Below, in pieces: positions 1 to 12,364 of a stretch of DNA of 64,000 nucleotides (position 1 is its first letter; the number at the start of each line of letters is the position of its first letter). Location: positions 881,144 to 945,143 of the forward strand of contig VWZF01007168.1 in assembly GCA_013396755.1 (NCBI GenBank), read 5' to 3'. The stretch comes from Sclerurus mexicanus. Its lineage: Eukaryota; Chordata; Aves; Passeriformes; Furnariidae. A program made the position numbers and the translations under genes. Below the pieces are notes generated by a model that saw nothing but the letters and a program-made list of their open reading frames with translations, had not been told where the DNA came from and made no database searches.

Positions 1-306
1 ACAAGCAAATCCTAACAATTCATTAATATTTTCCCTTCTCTCAAGAAAACTTCTGCAGTATGAAAATGAGACAGAAAAATTATTATAATAAATTATTGCT
101 TCAATGTTTATACTATGCATCTTGATTTTAAATTCTTCACTCTTCTATAATAAATACTTTAGTTCAAAACCTATTTTATTCTAGATTACATAACAGAAAT
201 TAAATGTGGATGTTGGTCAAGTACATAAGTTTCAATGAGACTCTGGAATATGATAACTGCACTTTATGTATGAGTTAAATGAATTCAAAAAAACACAAGA
301 ACTTAC
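1..306 (-). other. PRKX: PRKX intron 2, 5' part
   Basis: This stretch lies just downstream of exon 2 on the minus strand and begins with a good splice donor (GTAAGT, read from plus ACTTAC at 301-306). The sequence is AT-rich and I see no coding exon in it: the peptide that should follow exon 2 in PRKX (the W-containing beta-5/hinge region) is not encoded on either strand here, so exon 3 lies outside the window. Confidence 0.85.
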
Positions 307-475
307 AATCTGATCAAAAACGGGTGGTTGACTTCTTTCAAGACAGACTTTTCATTGTGCACATGTTGCTCTTGCTTCAGTCGAATGACATCAGGAATGC
401 TCATTACTTTCAGTGCAAAGTAACGTTTGCCCATTTTTTCCTTCACCAGATGAACACGCCCAAAGGTACCTGTGC
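307..475 (-). CDS. PRKX: PRKX exon 2: glycine-rich loop to helix C
   Basis: This 169-base exon encodes the N-lobe of protein kinase X, a cAMP-dependent AGC-family serine/threonine kinase whose catalytic subunit binds PKA regulatory subunits and phosphorylates nuclear and cytoplasmic targets. The translation shows TGTFGRVHLVKEK (rest of the GxGxxG ATP loop), FALKVM with the ATP-anchoring lysine, then IPDVIRLKQEQHVHNEKSVL with the helix-C glutamate, ending KEVNHPFLIR. It is nearly identical to my recollection of human PRKX; the variable part is the short MGKRY segment between loop and lysine. The acceptor is a pyrimidine-rich tract ending TTTTCAG (476-478 on plus as CTG) and the donor is TT|GTAAGT. 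The exon begins with two bases that finish a glycine codon and ends with two bases of a leucine codon, so it is phase 1 in and phase 2 out. An open frame running past both ends is just intronic read-through. PRKX is preferred over PRKACA/PRKACB because of the IPDVIRLKQEQHVHNEKSVL segment. Confidence 0.96.
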
Positions 476-2630
476 CTGAAAAGTTCAAGTAGAAACATCA
501 AGTTACTGTACAAAGAAAAAAAAAAAAAGATAATTTGATAAATTAAAGCCTACAGGAACTCAATTTCTATTACTTTGTTTTAGTTTTCCTTATATTTTCA
601 CAAATCCTATCTGTTTTCAAAGAATTCTTTTTTCTTGAGATTTCTCAATTTTTAGTGAGGATGATTTGATAAAAAATAATGGTATTGTGATACTGCAACT
701 CTTTGGATAGATACTGGAAGCATTTCTTGCAAGGAAGAGAGAAAGCGTAATGGAGATGCACACAAAAAATGAGTATGTAATATATGTTTCAAATGTGACC
801 AGTATAAATGGAGGAAGAAAAACCATTGCCCAATGCAGAAGAAAAGCTGGGAAACACTCTCTTAAATTTCAGAGATCAATTTAGATTCCGTGTGGAGGGG
901 CAGGCTAAACTTAAAAGTAGCATTCAGCTTACTATATCCACAGAATGTGGCATAAAAGAATAAAAAAATCAGCACTCACCAATGATGTCATGTTCAAGTG
1001 CAATGGATTTAATAATCCCTCAACACAAAAAGCTACTTGACTTTCCATCAAGGTAGTTGAAATCAATCAAGGCTTAAAATGTAGAAACTCATAACACAAA
1101 GAGTACAAAATGCAGAATCACTACGACAACAACAAAAAATTCATCTCCCAAGATTCAGTGACTGAGAACAGCTCCAGTCTCCAATTATTCAGGTGAGATT
1201 ATTCCCTTAAACGTGCAAAACGTGCACAGAGAGGTGAAGTGATTCAGCAGAAAAAGAAAGCGATGGGAAAAAATACTTAAAAAGTTGCTGACCCTTCTAA
1301 AAAGAAATTAAAAAAAAAATCTGCTTATAGTGCTGCAGTGTTACATCACTTGGAAACTAGCTCTCTGGCACCCTTTTTTGTAGCCAATGTATTACTTTTT
1401 CAATTCACTCTTAAAAATATAAAAGGAAAATGAAAACATATTGACTTTCAAATAACATTTTAGGCATTTCTCTATTCAATACAGTAGTCACTAAAGTTCC
1501 TTTTAAGTGCACTGCGCTCAAGACAATCATATATAACTGAGCTGAGTATTTCTTTTAGTTCAACATGAAAGTTAAAACTAGCACACTTTGTAGCACAGCA
1601 GTTACCTGAAGATGAACACACATTTCAGCTCACTGGGTGGTTGCTTATTCTTTTCTGCTCATTAAACAATGTCATGTAGGTTCCATTACAGCAGTACACC
1701 AGATACTTTTAATCCCATTTTCTGGCAGAAATATGTGCCACTATAAAGGACGCTTGGCATTCAAACCAAGTGCCTAACTTGTAAAAGGTCACACTCTCCC
1801 AAAAAGGCAAAATCTTATACTTGAGCTCACAAGCTTTCCTTTCTCTGCACATGCCCTAGAAAGGCAGCCCACAGACCCATTACAGTATTATTAAACAGTA
1901 TGTCAACTCATTTCAGATTTTCTAATCAGTTACAATCAGTCTATATTATCAGACAATTTCTAAGATGTGTAACAGGGTGCTGGAGATGAGTATGTATGTG
2001 AAAGGAAACAGACTTTTCAGAGAGAGATGGGGGAAGGAGACCAACAAATGAACTTCTAAAACTGTGTTATTTGGGAAGAGGAGGAAGGAGAATTTTTGCC
2101 TCTGGTAGGTTCAAGAAACTTGAGAATTTATTTTTTAAATGCTTGTTTTCCGTGTATACTCACCTAAATATTTACATTTTATTTAACAGTTTTTCTTTCC
2201 AGTTGCTTGTAATACCGTTTACTACTATCACATTTGCTAAAAAATACAACGAAATACTCATTTTGCAAACTAGAAACTACCAGCCCCAGCAATCCAGTTT
2301 TATGGAAGTTGGAGCTCCACCACCAATACAGTTTTCAAAGCCAGCTTTCAAGATAAAACTTCTCACTGCACAAACACATCAATGATTACCATTGTCCAAG
2401 CTCAAAAGATCCTATCAAAGTTTTACGTTCCCACCTGTCCCAAGTTACAGTTCTTTAACAGTGAAAAGTGTATACAGGTCTCAGAAAAAGCCTGCTGTTA
2501 CAGCAAAGTAACCCATCAGGTTACCCTGGAAAATTTATCATGCAATTAAATGCTTTAACAATGTAGTCACATTACATGTAAACAACCTTATTTGCTCAGG
2601 GATGGGCTTCTGGAGAGAAGAAAAAAAAAA

Positions 2631-2648
2631 NNNNNNNNNNNNNNNNNN
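2631..2648. other. Assembly gap (18 N) inside poly(A)
   Basis: Eighteen N bases are flanked by A runs on both sides (2621-2630 and 2649-2661). The gap therefore probably marks an unresolved homopolymer rather than missing unique sequence. Confidence 0.95.
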
Positions 2649-5600
2649 AAAAAAAAAAAAAGGCCCAAAACCTTCCAAGCAGAGGCATCTGTTCAAGCTA
2701 TTTTGAACAGTTATTATATATCTACATTGAATGAACAGGCAAAAAAAAAATTAGATTAGGTGATTTCAGAATTAGGAGATGAAATTTAAATTCGGAGTAA
2801 AAACACTGAGGAATAACTACAGTCGTACTGCACAGTGAAACTAAAAATCATCCTTCAGTTTTGAGACTGTCACATGTGGACTCAGGGAAATTAACAGCCC
2901 TAACCCCACAATTAAATGTGGATTTTACATGCATTTTGATATTTGTATGAAAAAAGTGCTTCCACAGACATTCAACAGAAAAGTCAGAAGTGAATACATA
3001 CCTAACTGCTTGTAGGTCTCTAATGGTTGCATGTTTCATGACTTGTTCTAATTTTCCTAGAAATTTCAATTTTTAGAATGCTTTATTTTTACTTATGCTA
3101 TTGGCCTAACTTTACACACTGTTGTTCAGAAATAACAACCACAATAGTATTAGCAATCAGAACTTTCACCCATTTTCAAAGAAGAACCTGCCAGGGACTT
3201 ATTTAGCAATAGTTCTAACTTTGAAAACACAGCCTCTCTAAAAATGTCTCTGCCAGGAAGAGCAAAGCCTGGCAGGCTATTCAAGAATAGTGGCAAGCAC
3301 CTAATCCGGGAAAACCAGAAGACCACACAGACAGCCGAGAACATAGAACCTCCCTAACCAGTTTTATTGTTGAACCGATGGCAGGCAGTCTTTTTTCAAA
3401 CATCTTCAGCCCGATTTCAAGCAACTACAAAAATCAACAAGACAATATAGACTAACAAGCAACCTAACATTGTTGTTTTCAGACATCTGTCATAATATGA
3501 ATTTGCCTTCCATGGCACAAATTATTAAACTTTTTTTTTTTTTTTTAAACTTCTTAGCCAATCTTGAAACAACCAGGTAAAGTTTGTATACAAAAAGAGA
3601 CTATAACTCAAATACCTCACTTCAAACTTTTGGTCTGGGTCTCCTGCTCATACTTTTAGCCACTTTTGCAAACATTTTTAAAATTTTCTTTCTTGCAACT
3701 GCGGGGAGTAGAGGGAGGAACTGGATGACAGTCAAGGTGGGAGGCTGCGAAAAGATGTTGTTACGGTTGTTTATCACAGTCAAGAAAATCTGTTTTATAA
3801 AGCAGGTCTTCTTGTGACTAGGTGGAAATTCTGCTCCTCAGATTCATAGTAAAAAAACTAAAAAGCTGAAGCAGTGAAGTGGCAGTGTGTAGGATGAAGG
3901 CACAGCTCCATACACTTGATGGAAGGTTTTTGAAACAAAAAGAAAAGCAGGGTAACCAGTCTTCCATCAAAGCCCCTCTGCCTTCTGCCCTCCAGGAATG
4001 AGACACTAAACTCACCGAACAGTTTCTGTTAATCCCTGTGAAGGGACTGTTCAAGTTTATTCCCTGATTACCTCAAAGCTCGGCTGAATGAACCAACTAA
4101 ATTCAACTTCCTGTGACATAAGTAAACATTCCTTAGGATTACCTTAAAATAGAAATATTTTATACTTGCACATTAAGAATCAAAGGAAATAAACTGTTTG
4201 CAGATTTGCACATTATTCTAGTTACATTTATTTAAAATTTGGTTCAAAACAAGGGAACTTCAGGGATATTGCACCATTCTGGATGAGTCCTGGGATCTAC
4301 CAACTACTATCTTGCTGAAGGAAGAGCAATGGCTACATACACATACATGCATATCCCTGCATATCTCTTTATTACAGCACATATTATTAAAGTTTTAGAG
4401 CAAAAAAAGCACATACATGTGAAAATTATATCTCATGAAAACTGCTATTATTAGAAGCTCTGAAGGTCGATTTGTAGTTTATCTGTGCAGACCCCTTCTC
4501 CCTGCTAAGGCAGGTAAAGGTTTCTGGCCACCAGCAACAAAAGCTAGTCAAGAGTGCCTGTGCTATTTACAACATAATTCAGGGTTTTCAGGACTAAATG
4601 GGCAAACAGAATAAAATATGCAAAATGCTAACCACTAATCCAGTATAATCTGTTCACAACAGAAACAATAAAATTTTTGGATCCCATTGCATATTTTATG
4701 TGGTTGCAGAGCTTGAAGGAATGCCAGCAATCTTCATCATTAGGTAACCTTCTCATGTTAAACACACAAAAGGACCAAAAACTGCAGAGGACCAGCTTGG
4801 CCTAAATATCAAATGTGAGAAGGGCATTTTCAGTCTTACAAAAGCTGGATTCCCTAATGCCAAAATACCATAGCCAGTTTCCAGCATTTTACTCTCTTTG
4901 AAGCCTGGTAGAAAAGAATAAAGAATGTGGGAACACTTCTGATGCAATTTTAGATACTTTTGATGCTAGGAAAACCAATCCTGCAACTTCTGCTCAGCTA
5001 AAACAATTGAGTGAGTAGTCATGTAGTGAGTATTTTGTTATTGATGTAGGTGACTAATTTAATGCCCAGTTTGCCTCTTTATTTGCTCACATTAATTAGG
5101 CCCAGCTGTTCCAGCTTCCCATCCTTTTAATCCCCAGCTCTTTCTTAAAACCAAGTTTGCCTTGCTCGGATAGATAAGCACAGTTTAATGAAGAATAAAC
5201 TAGGTCATGTGAGATCTATGACCCTGAGGCTGCTTTCTGAGTCTCAAAGGAGTTGGTCCTGACTTCGACAGATGCCTACAAAAACCATCAGATGCATTCG
5301 CTTTTATTTACAGTTAGAAGAAACATTTCCTACTGTGACACAAGCACAACAGACTTAATTCTGTTGAATATCAGAGATGAACTAAGTGAATTGTATCACA
5401 TTACAAACTGACTATTGAATGCCAGATTTGTCTGCCATTTAAACTTCGTCTCATTTTGGGATGGAACTTTAACAGCCTAGCTTAGGAAATGGGAGTTGTC
5501 AATAATTCTTGACAAAGAAGTGGAAGAAGTGGCACAGCAAGGAAACCAGCCTGCCCAACAGACTGGTAATCAGAAGATTAACACTTGGGAGAAAGATACA

Positions 5601-7457
5601 GGGAAAACACAAGGCACAAGCAACTGTGGGCTTCTAAAACAAAAGATGTGGCTGGCACATGAACAGGACACCTCAAAATGAGGATAACGATTTTGGATAT
5701 CATAGTAGCCAAGTTCACATTTTTTACCAATGTGTGTAACCCACAGACTAGTGTGAACTGAAAATGCCAAATTCAGTGTCTTCAGTGTTCTGTAAGCCAG
5801 CTGTGGATTGATCCCTCTAAGTCTTAGACCACTGCTCTTATAGATCTCCATCACTCTTGAGGGTTCAGATCTAAGGCTGAAAAATACATCATATATATGA
5901 CATACATAATACTGAAATTAAGAAGAGGTTTCATAAGATGCCTTTTTTATGTGTGGAACTGCTCATCTCATACTACTGAATATACGAAGGAAATGTCAAA
6001 CCACAATTTTTGTAAAGCTTTTGCATATCCTTCAAAGATATGCACTGAAATTAGAGACAGTCCGATCAAAAGAGCTTAAAAGCATAAAAAACAGAAGTGT
6101 TCACCATGTGCAGCTCTGCCAGAGCAGCTTGCTTTTCATTCATCCATTGTGCTATGATTTACTTTACACCACGAACCCCTTGGATAGAGAAAATGTCTTT
6201 CTACTTAGGAATAATGTGAGACAGTAGACAGCAGGTACTGTGCTCACCATACTCCAGGCAAGATCATCACACATTACCTGTCCCAAAAATGTTACTGCCA
6301 GTGACATACCAGTGGTTTCTCTTAGTTCTGTTTTGGATTACAGACTCAGCTCTTGTCAAACAATTTTTCAACTTAGAGTTCAGTATCATTAATGTTTTAT
6401 CCCAACTCAGTTAAGTCAAAAAGAAACTAGCAGTGCATGTTCCAAGTACAGCATCTGACTTCTCCAGACATGCAAACCCCATATCTAGCCACTTTTTGTC
6501 CATTAATTGGTACTCAAAATTCCCATCAAATTCAGAGTAATTCAGAATTCTTTCTAAATCAATTTGTGCTCCAAGTTAATCTTCTATAATTGCTTTAATT
6601 ATTTTTAAGTGCTTAAAATCACTATGAAACAGTAGCTAACACAAATGGATGGACATTTAAGATAAAAGTTACTGTTTTTCATTCAAGGGTATTATATTTC
6701 TGCTTACCACAAACAAAACGTGTCACAAAGTAAACCAGTCTCAGGCAAAGAGAAGGAAAAACCAACAAGATGAGTAAAGTATTATTCTAGGTATCATAAA
6801 ATCCCAAATTTTAGGCTACAAGACCCCTACAGAGTGTTTAAAAAATGTAATAAAAAAATTGCTATGACAGAATCATTTTACAATATGACCCAAAGTGATG
6901 AATCTTCATCTCTCTTCAGTTTGATTTTGCGTCTCTGAATGGGTTTGAGTTGTGAATATATATATAGCTCCTGCTTCTTGAGTTGGGATTAGTACCATAC
7001 TTAATATTTTGAATTGGATGTCCCAGAAGCAGTGTAAGCCAAAAGGGACTGACTAATTTTCTATGAGTAACTTGCAGTTTACTTCTGGTAGCACATAAAT
7101 AATAAATTCCAGTAAATCACTAACATATCCTTTTTCACTTATTCTACCCACTTAATGCCATAGAAGTGTTTCCCAGTGATTTTTTTTTTTTTCCTCTTCC
7201 AAAGAATGTAAGAAAAATGTAGAACCTATGCAGAGACATCTTATGTTGGGGAAAAAAAACAAACCAAAAAAACTCAGTTGCTAAGTTTCATTCTCTCAAT
7301 CAAGTTTTTAGCCAAGAGAACAGTCTCACCATCTATCCATCTATCAGCACTTCCATCTTCACCTTCAGTTTCCCTGTTTACAGGACGCATTTACAGAACT
7401 GTTTTGGCTAGTTGCTTTATTCACATTCAGCATGGAGATATTTAGTTGATTTTTCAC

Positions 7458-7510
7458 CAAAAAAACCTCTCTCCAAAACAAAATAAACCCCCCCAAAACT
7501 AAACAAGATT
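7458..7510. repeat. A/C-rich low-complexity tract
   Basis: The stretch is made of A runs broken by C or CC, with one C7 run, and has no coding potential. It is one of several similar tracts in the window (others near 7246, 8909, 16782, 41217, 51514 and 56631; the opposite orientation at 44418 and 54886). Confidence 0.6.
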
Positions 7511-10500
7511 GCCATGTCTCAGTCAAGAGCAGACTGGAAGTCTTTTCAGGTAACTTCAACTTAAAAAAATTAGTCATTAAGGTCTTAGAAGTTTAAAGCA
7601 GCACCTCTATAGAAGATACACCACTGTTCAGGTACTTGAAATACTGTTCCAGCAGCTCTTGCTCTGTCGCTACAGCTGAATACATTAGGTCCTACATGTT
7701 GCTGTGAAACTATTACATGCAACTACACAAAGAAAACTGGCCAGCCAAACAACTACAAAACTGTGCCCCAAACTCATGTTTTCATGTGAGAAAAAGAAAT
7801 AAAAATAAAATTTTGATGACTAAGAAACAAACACAAATGGAATAATCTCAGAAGGATCACTTAGTTCCACAGAAGTCAATACTACACTGAGTCTCATAAA
7901 AATCAGATTCATGCAGCAGCATGGATCAAAACTTCAGAAGTCTCCTCTTAACTAGGTAAGCCTAAATAGGTGTATTTAGTAGGTATCTAACACCTGATTA
8001 GTCATTTCCCTTTTCAACCCAGAAGTGCAGGTCTCTACACACTTGTAGAATTTTTACATAATCAGCATCTTTTTGTCTGTCCTGAAATTCAGGTCTTCTG
8101 AGAGAACTACCTGCTGCAAGTCAGTCCCATATCAATGCAAATAAAGCACGAGGCTTAATATTCCTGATTGTGTCCTTTTAAAAAGCAAACAAAAGAATTC
8201 TTGTTAAAGTACAAAGGTTTCTTTTTGCTGACCGAATGTAATAAAAGCCACATTGTTTGTATTTGACCAATTTCCTCCTTCACCAGTGCTGGACAGAAGC
8301 CTTTGAAGGACTAATACCTCTTATAATACATCCCTTTCAACTACATTTCACTTCCATCTTCACTTCCTTTAGCAGTGCTAAAGGAGAAACAAATTGAGAG
8401 AGACATTTCACATAGTGCACAAAACCTGTATCAAACAGATTACCTATTCACTACTTAATATGGTATTTCTACATGGCTTTTAAAGCATAAGACTGAAGAG
8501 TAAACTATGTCAAAGAGCTTCTGGATGAAGACAGATCTAAAACTTAGAGTTCATTTAAATGCACTCAGCACATTTTAGTTCCCTCATGATTTTCAGGAAA
8601 TAGCTAAATAGACAACTAATAGAAAACTGTTCCAAGATTACCTATTCTCAGCTATTTTGTGTGTTACCACATAATTAAACACAGAAGGTCCTAGTCCAGA
8701 AACATACTTGCATATTTACACACTCATATAACAGCAAAATTGAGACTCAGCTAGAAAGACCAGATTCAAAACCGAATACACTAATATTCTGAAAGGAAAA
8801 TGAAACTGAAGTTCAGTGGCAGTCAACACCTACTCTTCCATTCTTTTTTCCAATCATACTCTAGACTTCCATTTTTAAATTTTAAACTGACCTAGACCCA
8901 ACTCAAGCTATGGAAAAAAACAACCAACCAAACAACAAACCTCTGGACGTTCCCATGAAGACAAAATCTGACCACTGAGTAGTAGTTAAAGACCTCAAAG
9001 CCTCAGAATGTTCATTCTTCACAATGTATCTTAAAACCTTAGGACTAATATTTTTGTAAAATGACAAACTGGAGTTCTTTCTATTTTCAAAAGATAAATG
9101 ACTGCTACAAAGCACCACATAGCTCCATGTCATCTCTTTAAGGTTGGACGTCAAAAGACACAATCCATGTATGGTCTGAAAGGCTGCCATTGTTGGCCTG
9201 TTGCAATTTATGGTGGACTCTTAAAAAAAGTTTTCACAATATGAAAAAATCATAGCAGTAATGTTGCAGGCTAAAGGAGTACAATTGCTCTCATCTTTCA
9301 GGTCAACAACCAACAGCCTCTCCAGACATGTTGAGTTGGAACATCCTCACTTATTACACAGCTTACCTTTGGATCACCCAGGTGGAATCCCCTGGAAGTC
9401 AACTGAGGAGAAAAAAGGCACTTCTCTATTCAACAGAGGTTTTACACATCCAATTTATGAACACAGAAGTATCTCTTTCCCTCTGTTGATTCTACACTAC
9501 ATAGGTCTACATTCAGACAGAAGAAACCAACCTCAAGTTATATGGTCTGGTAAGTGCATGTGGGATTTCATGACATGGGAACTATTGACACAGAATATGC
9601 TAATTTGTGTAAGGAAGTATACAGCTGTGAGGTTTAAAAAAGAATCGTTAGCAACTCATTGATTTCTTCCTACATCATGAAAACTATGCCCAGTGATACC
9701 TATGATTCACAATCTTCAGCACTGTTATCTAAATATAACTTACTGGTACAGTGTCACAAATGTGCTATTAAAAGTGCCAGCTAATTCACCTAGCATTTTT
9801 TTAAAATTCTGATAATACTTAAACATTACATACAAGAAATGATACAGTTTGTACAAATAATCATAGCTCAAACCACATCCAATTTGCAAGCTTGAATTTG
9901 TCTGTATAGCCTGTAATTTTACATGTTCTTCAAGTTTATACAGCACTATAGAGTCTTAGGAGGTACTTAAAACTATTGTAACATTACTCACACTTGTTAT
10001 GGTGACTAAAAGAGAAAAGTATTTCTGATATAACTAAGACCTTTCCTAGAATTCCTCTTTAGTTTAATCTTCATTTTGAATGGGTTTACTGAGTACTAGA
10101 GATTCATTATAATATGTACAAAGAGTGTTGTAACTATAGCAAAATGAATACCTTCCCAACAGACTCAAATAATACCTTTGCATCTCTAAGTTACAAGCAA
10201 TGTGCTGTGCCTCTATAACCCTGTATTCTATCTTCTGTAAATAAAGTTTTACAAAACAAAATCAAAGCCACAAGCCAAGAAGAATCTTCTCTTAAAACAC
10301 TATCTTGAACAGGAAAACGCACTGCAAATTTATGAGAATTCATGAGTGGAACAAAATACTCCTCAAAGGGAAGGCTTTGTTTATATTCAAAATGCAATAT
10401 CAACTGATATTCCCGACAGACTACTGAATAACAGCGCATTTGGTATCTAGAATTTACTTCACGTGTTTATTACCTTTCCAAATTCTCACACAGTATACCC

Positions 10501-12044
10501 TACAAGAATTTGTATAAGTCTGTACAAGATAAGGTGACGAAATCACAATTGTTTGGCACTAGTATAGATATCATAATACTCTCCACATAAGGAACTATTA
10601 TGCAAGAAAGTGGAAATAAGTCTACCATATCCAAATAAAGTTGTATCTGATATGGAACTAGAACAAATACACAAACGCAGTAAGTTTCAAAATCCCAGTC
10701 TCCACCAAATTTCATTCTCAAATATTCAACATTTCAGAAAAATCTCTACAGTGCCCAAGAACTGCATTACCAGTAGAAGCAAAGACTAAAATATTATTTG
10801 TATTAATACCTAAAGTTAACGAAGACATGCCAACAGTAATTGAATAATTTTGCTTAGTGTAAACACTTAAATACTCTGTAAGAATAGGACAGTGGTCTGA
10901 ACTTTTCCTGCTACTAAGGACTGTATGGACCACTCACTGTTTTTTCTCTACAATGCAGAAAAATAAGTCTAAACTTAAATTCTCTTCTAACTTCAGTTCA
11001 GCCTACTATGGGACCAAAACAGAATGGAGACATTCATTTTTTCTGCTTTTACGATGCAGTTTCTTAATAGGAAAGAAAAGACACTACCAATTTTCCACAG
11101 TTCCAACTGCCCTTGTTAGCTTTATGCACACACTTCCCTTTCCCTCTTATCTCAAAACTGGGATCCAAACTCTCTCCCCATTATTATACCTCTGAATATC
11201 ATGCCCAAAAAACCCTTCCAAGTCAACAAAATAAGACTTTAAATAGAACATTGTACATAATTGACATTATTTAAAAGAACACAAGTGAACCATGACAAGA
11301 ACATTTGAGGATTTATGAAAAAGTACACCAAAACAACCCTGATTTTCAAAGTGACTCTTAAGAAAGTAACTGTACAAGAAAACAAAGGAAGAGGTGAAAG
11401 GGTCACTACAGTCAATACTAAAGTAAGTTTCAAAGGCTACAGCATATAACAATATAATTAATCTTGCAACAGTAAGGGTAGGCTTTTTGACTGATACTTG
11501 ATGGCATTTCTGTGATAGGACAGTGTTTCTGTATAACCTCTTTTTTTTTTTTCCTTTCAGCATAAAGTCACCTGAAATCCAATTTTTTTAACAAAATTTG
11601 TATTAAATACAGTTTGCAAATTTCATACATCTGAAAACAAGGTGGAAAGATGCAACATGTCACAAACAGGCAAGGATAAAGGTACACTCCTTAGACAATA
11701 CATTTTTTCCCATGCAAAGGCAATACTGAAATACAAGATTATAGAAACAAATCTCATTTACAATAACTAGCAGTTGCTCCTGAACAAATATAAATAGTAA
11801 ATATATATGAAAAATACAGAATTTCTCAGATTTGAAATTATTCATGAGTCACAATATGAAACTGACAATGCTTCATACTGTCACATGAAGAACAAAGAGA
11901 AGGATAATGTTCAAAATTAAACACCAATGACATAGGAAATAAAATATTGTGCAATATATATGCCCAATCACACATAGGCAAAAGGCTCTTAAAATCCCCA
12001 AAAGAATGATTTGTTTGGACATTTGAGCACAATTTAGCTAGGTT

Positions 12045-12210
12045 AGATTGCTCAGAGAAGAGAGCCTGATCCCTGGGAGTGTTCAAGGCCAGGCTGGTTG
12101 TGACTTTGAGCAATCTGGTCTAGTGGAAAGTGTCCCTGACCATGGCAGAGGGGTGGAACTAAATGGTCTTTAAAGTCCCTTTCAACCAAAAGCATTCTAT
12201 GATTCTATGA
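12045..12210 (+). mobile_element. CR1 LINE 3' fragment
   Basis: This is a 5'-truncated CR1 non-LTR retrotransposon copy in plus orientation, i.e. antisense to PRKX. It shows the CR1 3' UTR signatures in order: GTTCAAGGCCAGGCTGG, a GAGCAATCTGGTCTAGTGGA-type segment, CCATGGCAGAGGGGTGGAAC, GGTCTTTAAAGTCCCTTTC, and the terminal octamer repeat ATTCTATGATTCTATGA (12194-12210). The copy has no coding capacity. The exact 5' limit is uncertain by about 20 bases. Confidence 0.93.
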
Positions 12211-12344
12211 ATACTAAAAACTTAAAAAAGAGAACTTGGGTTTATTTTCATCAGAATCAACTTTTTTTTTTCTGATTTTGCTATCTCCCTCTATCCTATA
12301 TATGTCTTCATCATACCTCAAATTTCTTAGCAAGTATATATACA

Positions 12345-12364
12345 TACCTACTTATAAGTAGGTA
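12345..12364. repeat. Perfect 20-base palindrome
   Basis: TACCTACTTATAAGTAGGTA is its own reverse complement. Beyond a short mismatch, the flanks carry a further imperfect pairing of TATATAC with GTATATA, giving a potential longer cruciform or hairpin of about 45 bases. No function is implied. Confidence 0.85.

Noticed and set aside
9261..9662. 133-codon plus open frame in PRKX intron 1
   Set aside because: No recognisable domain and no splice or codon evidence; consistent with a chance frame.
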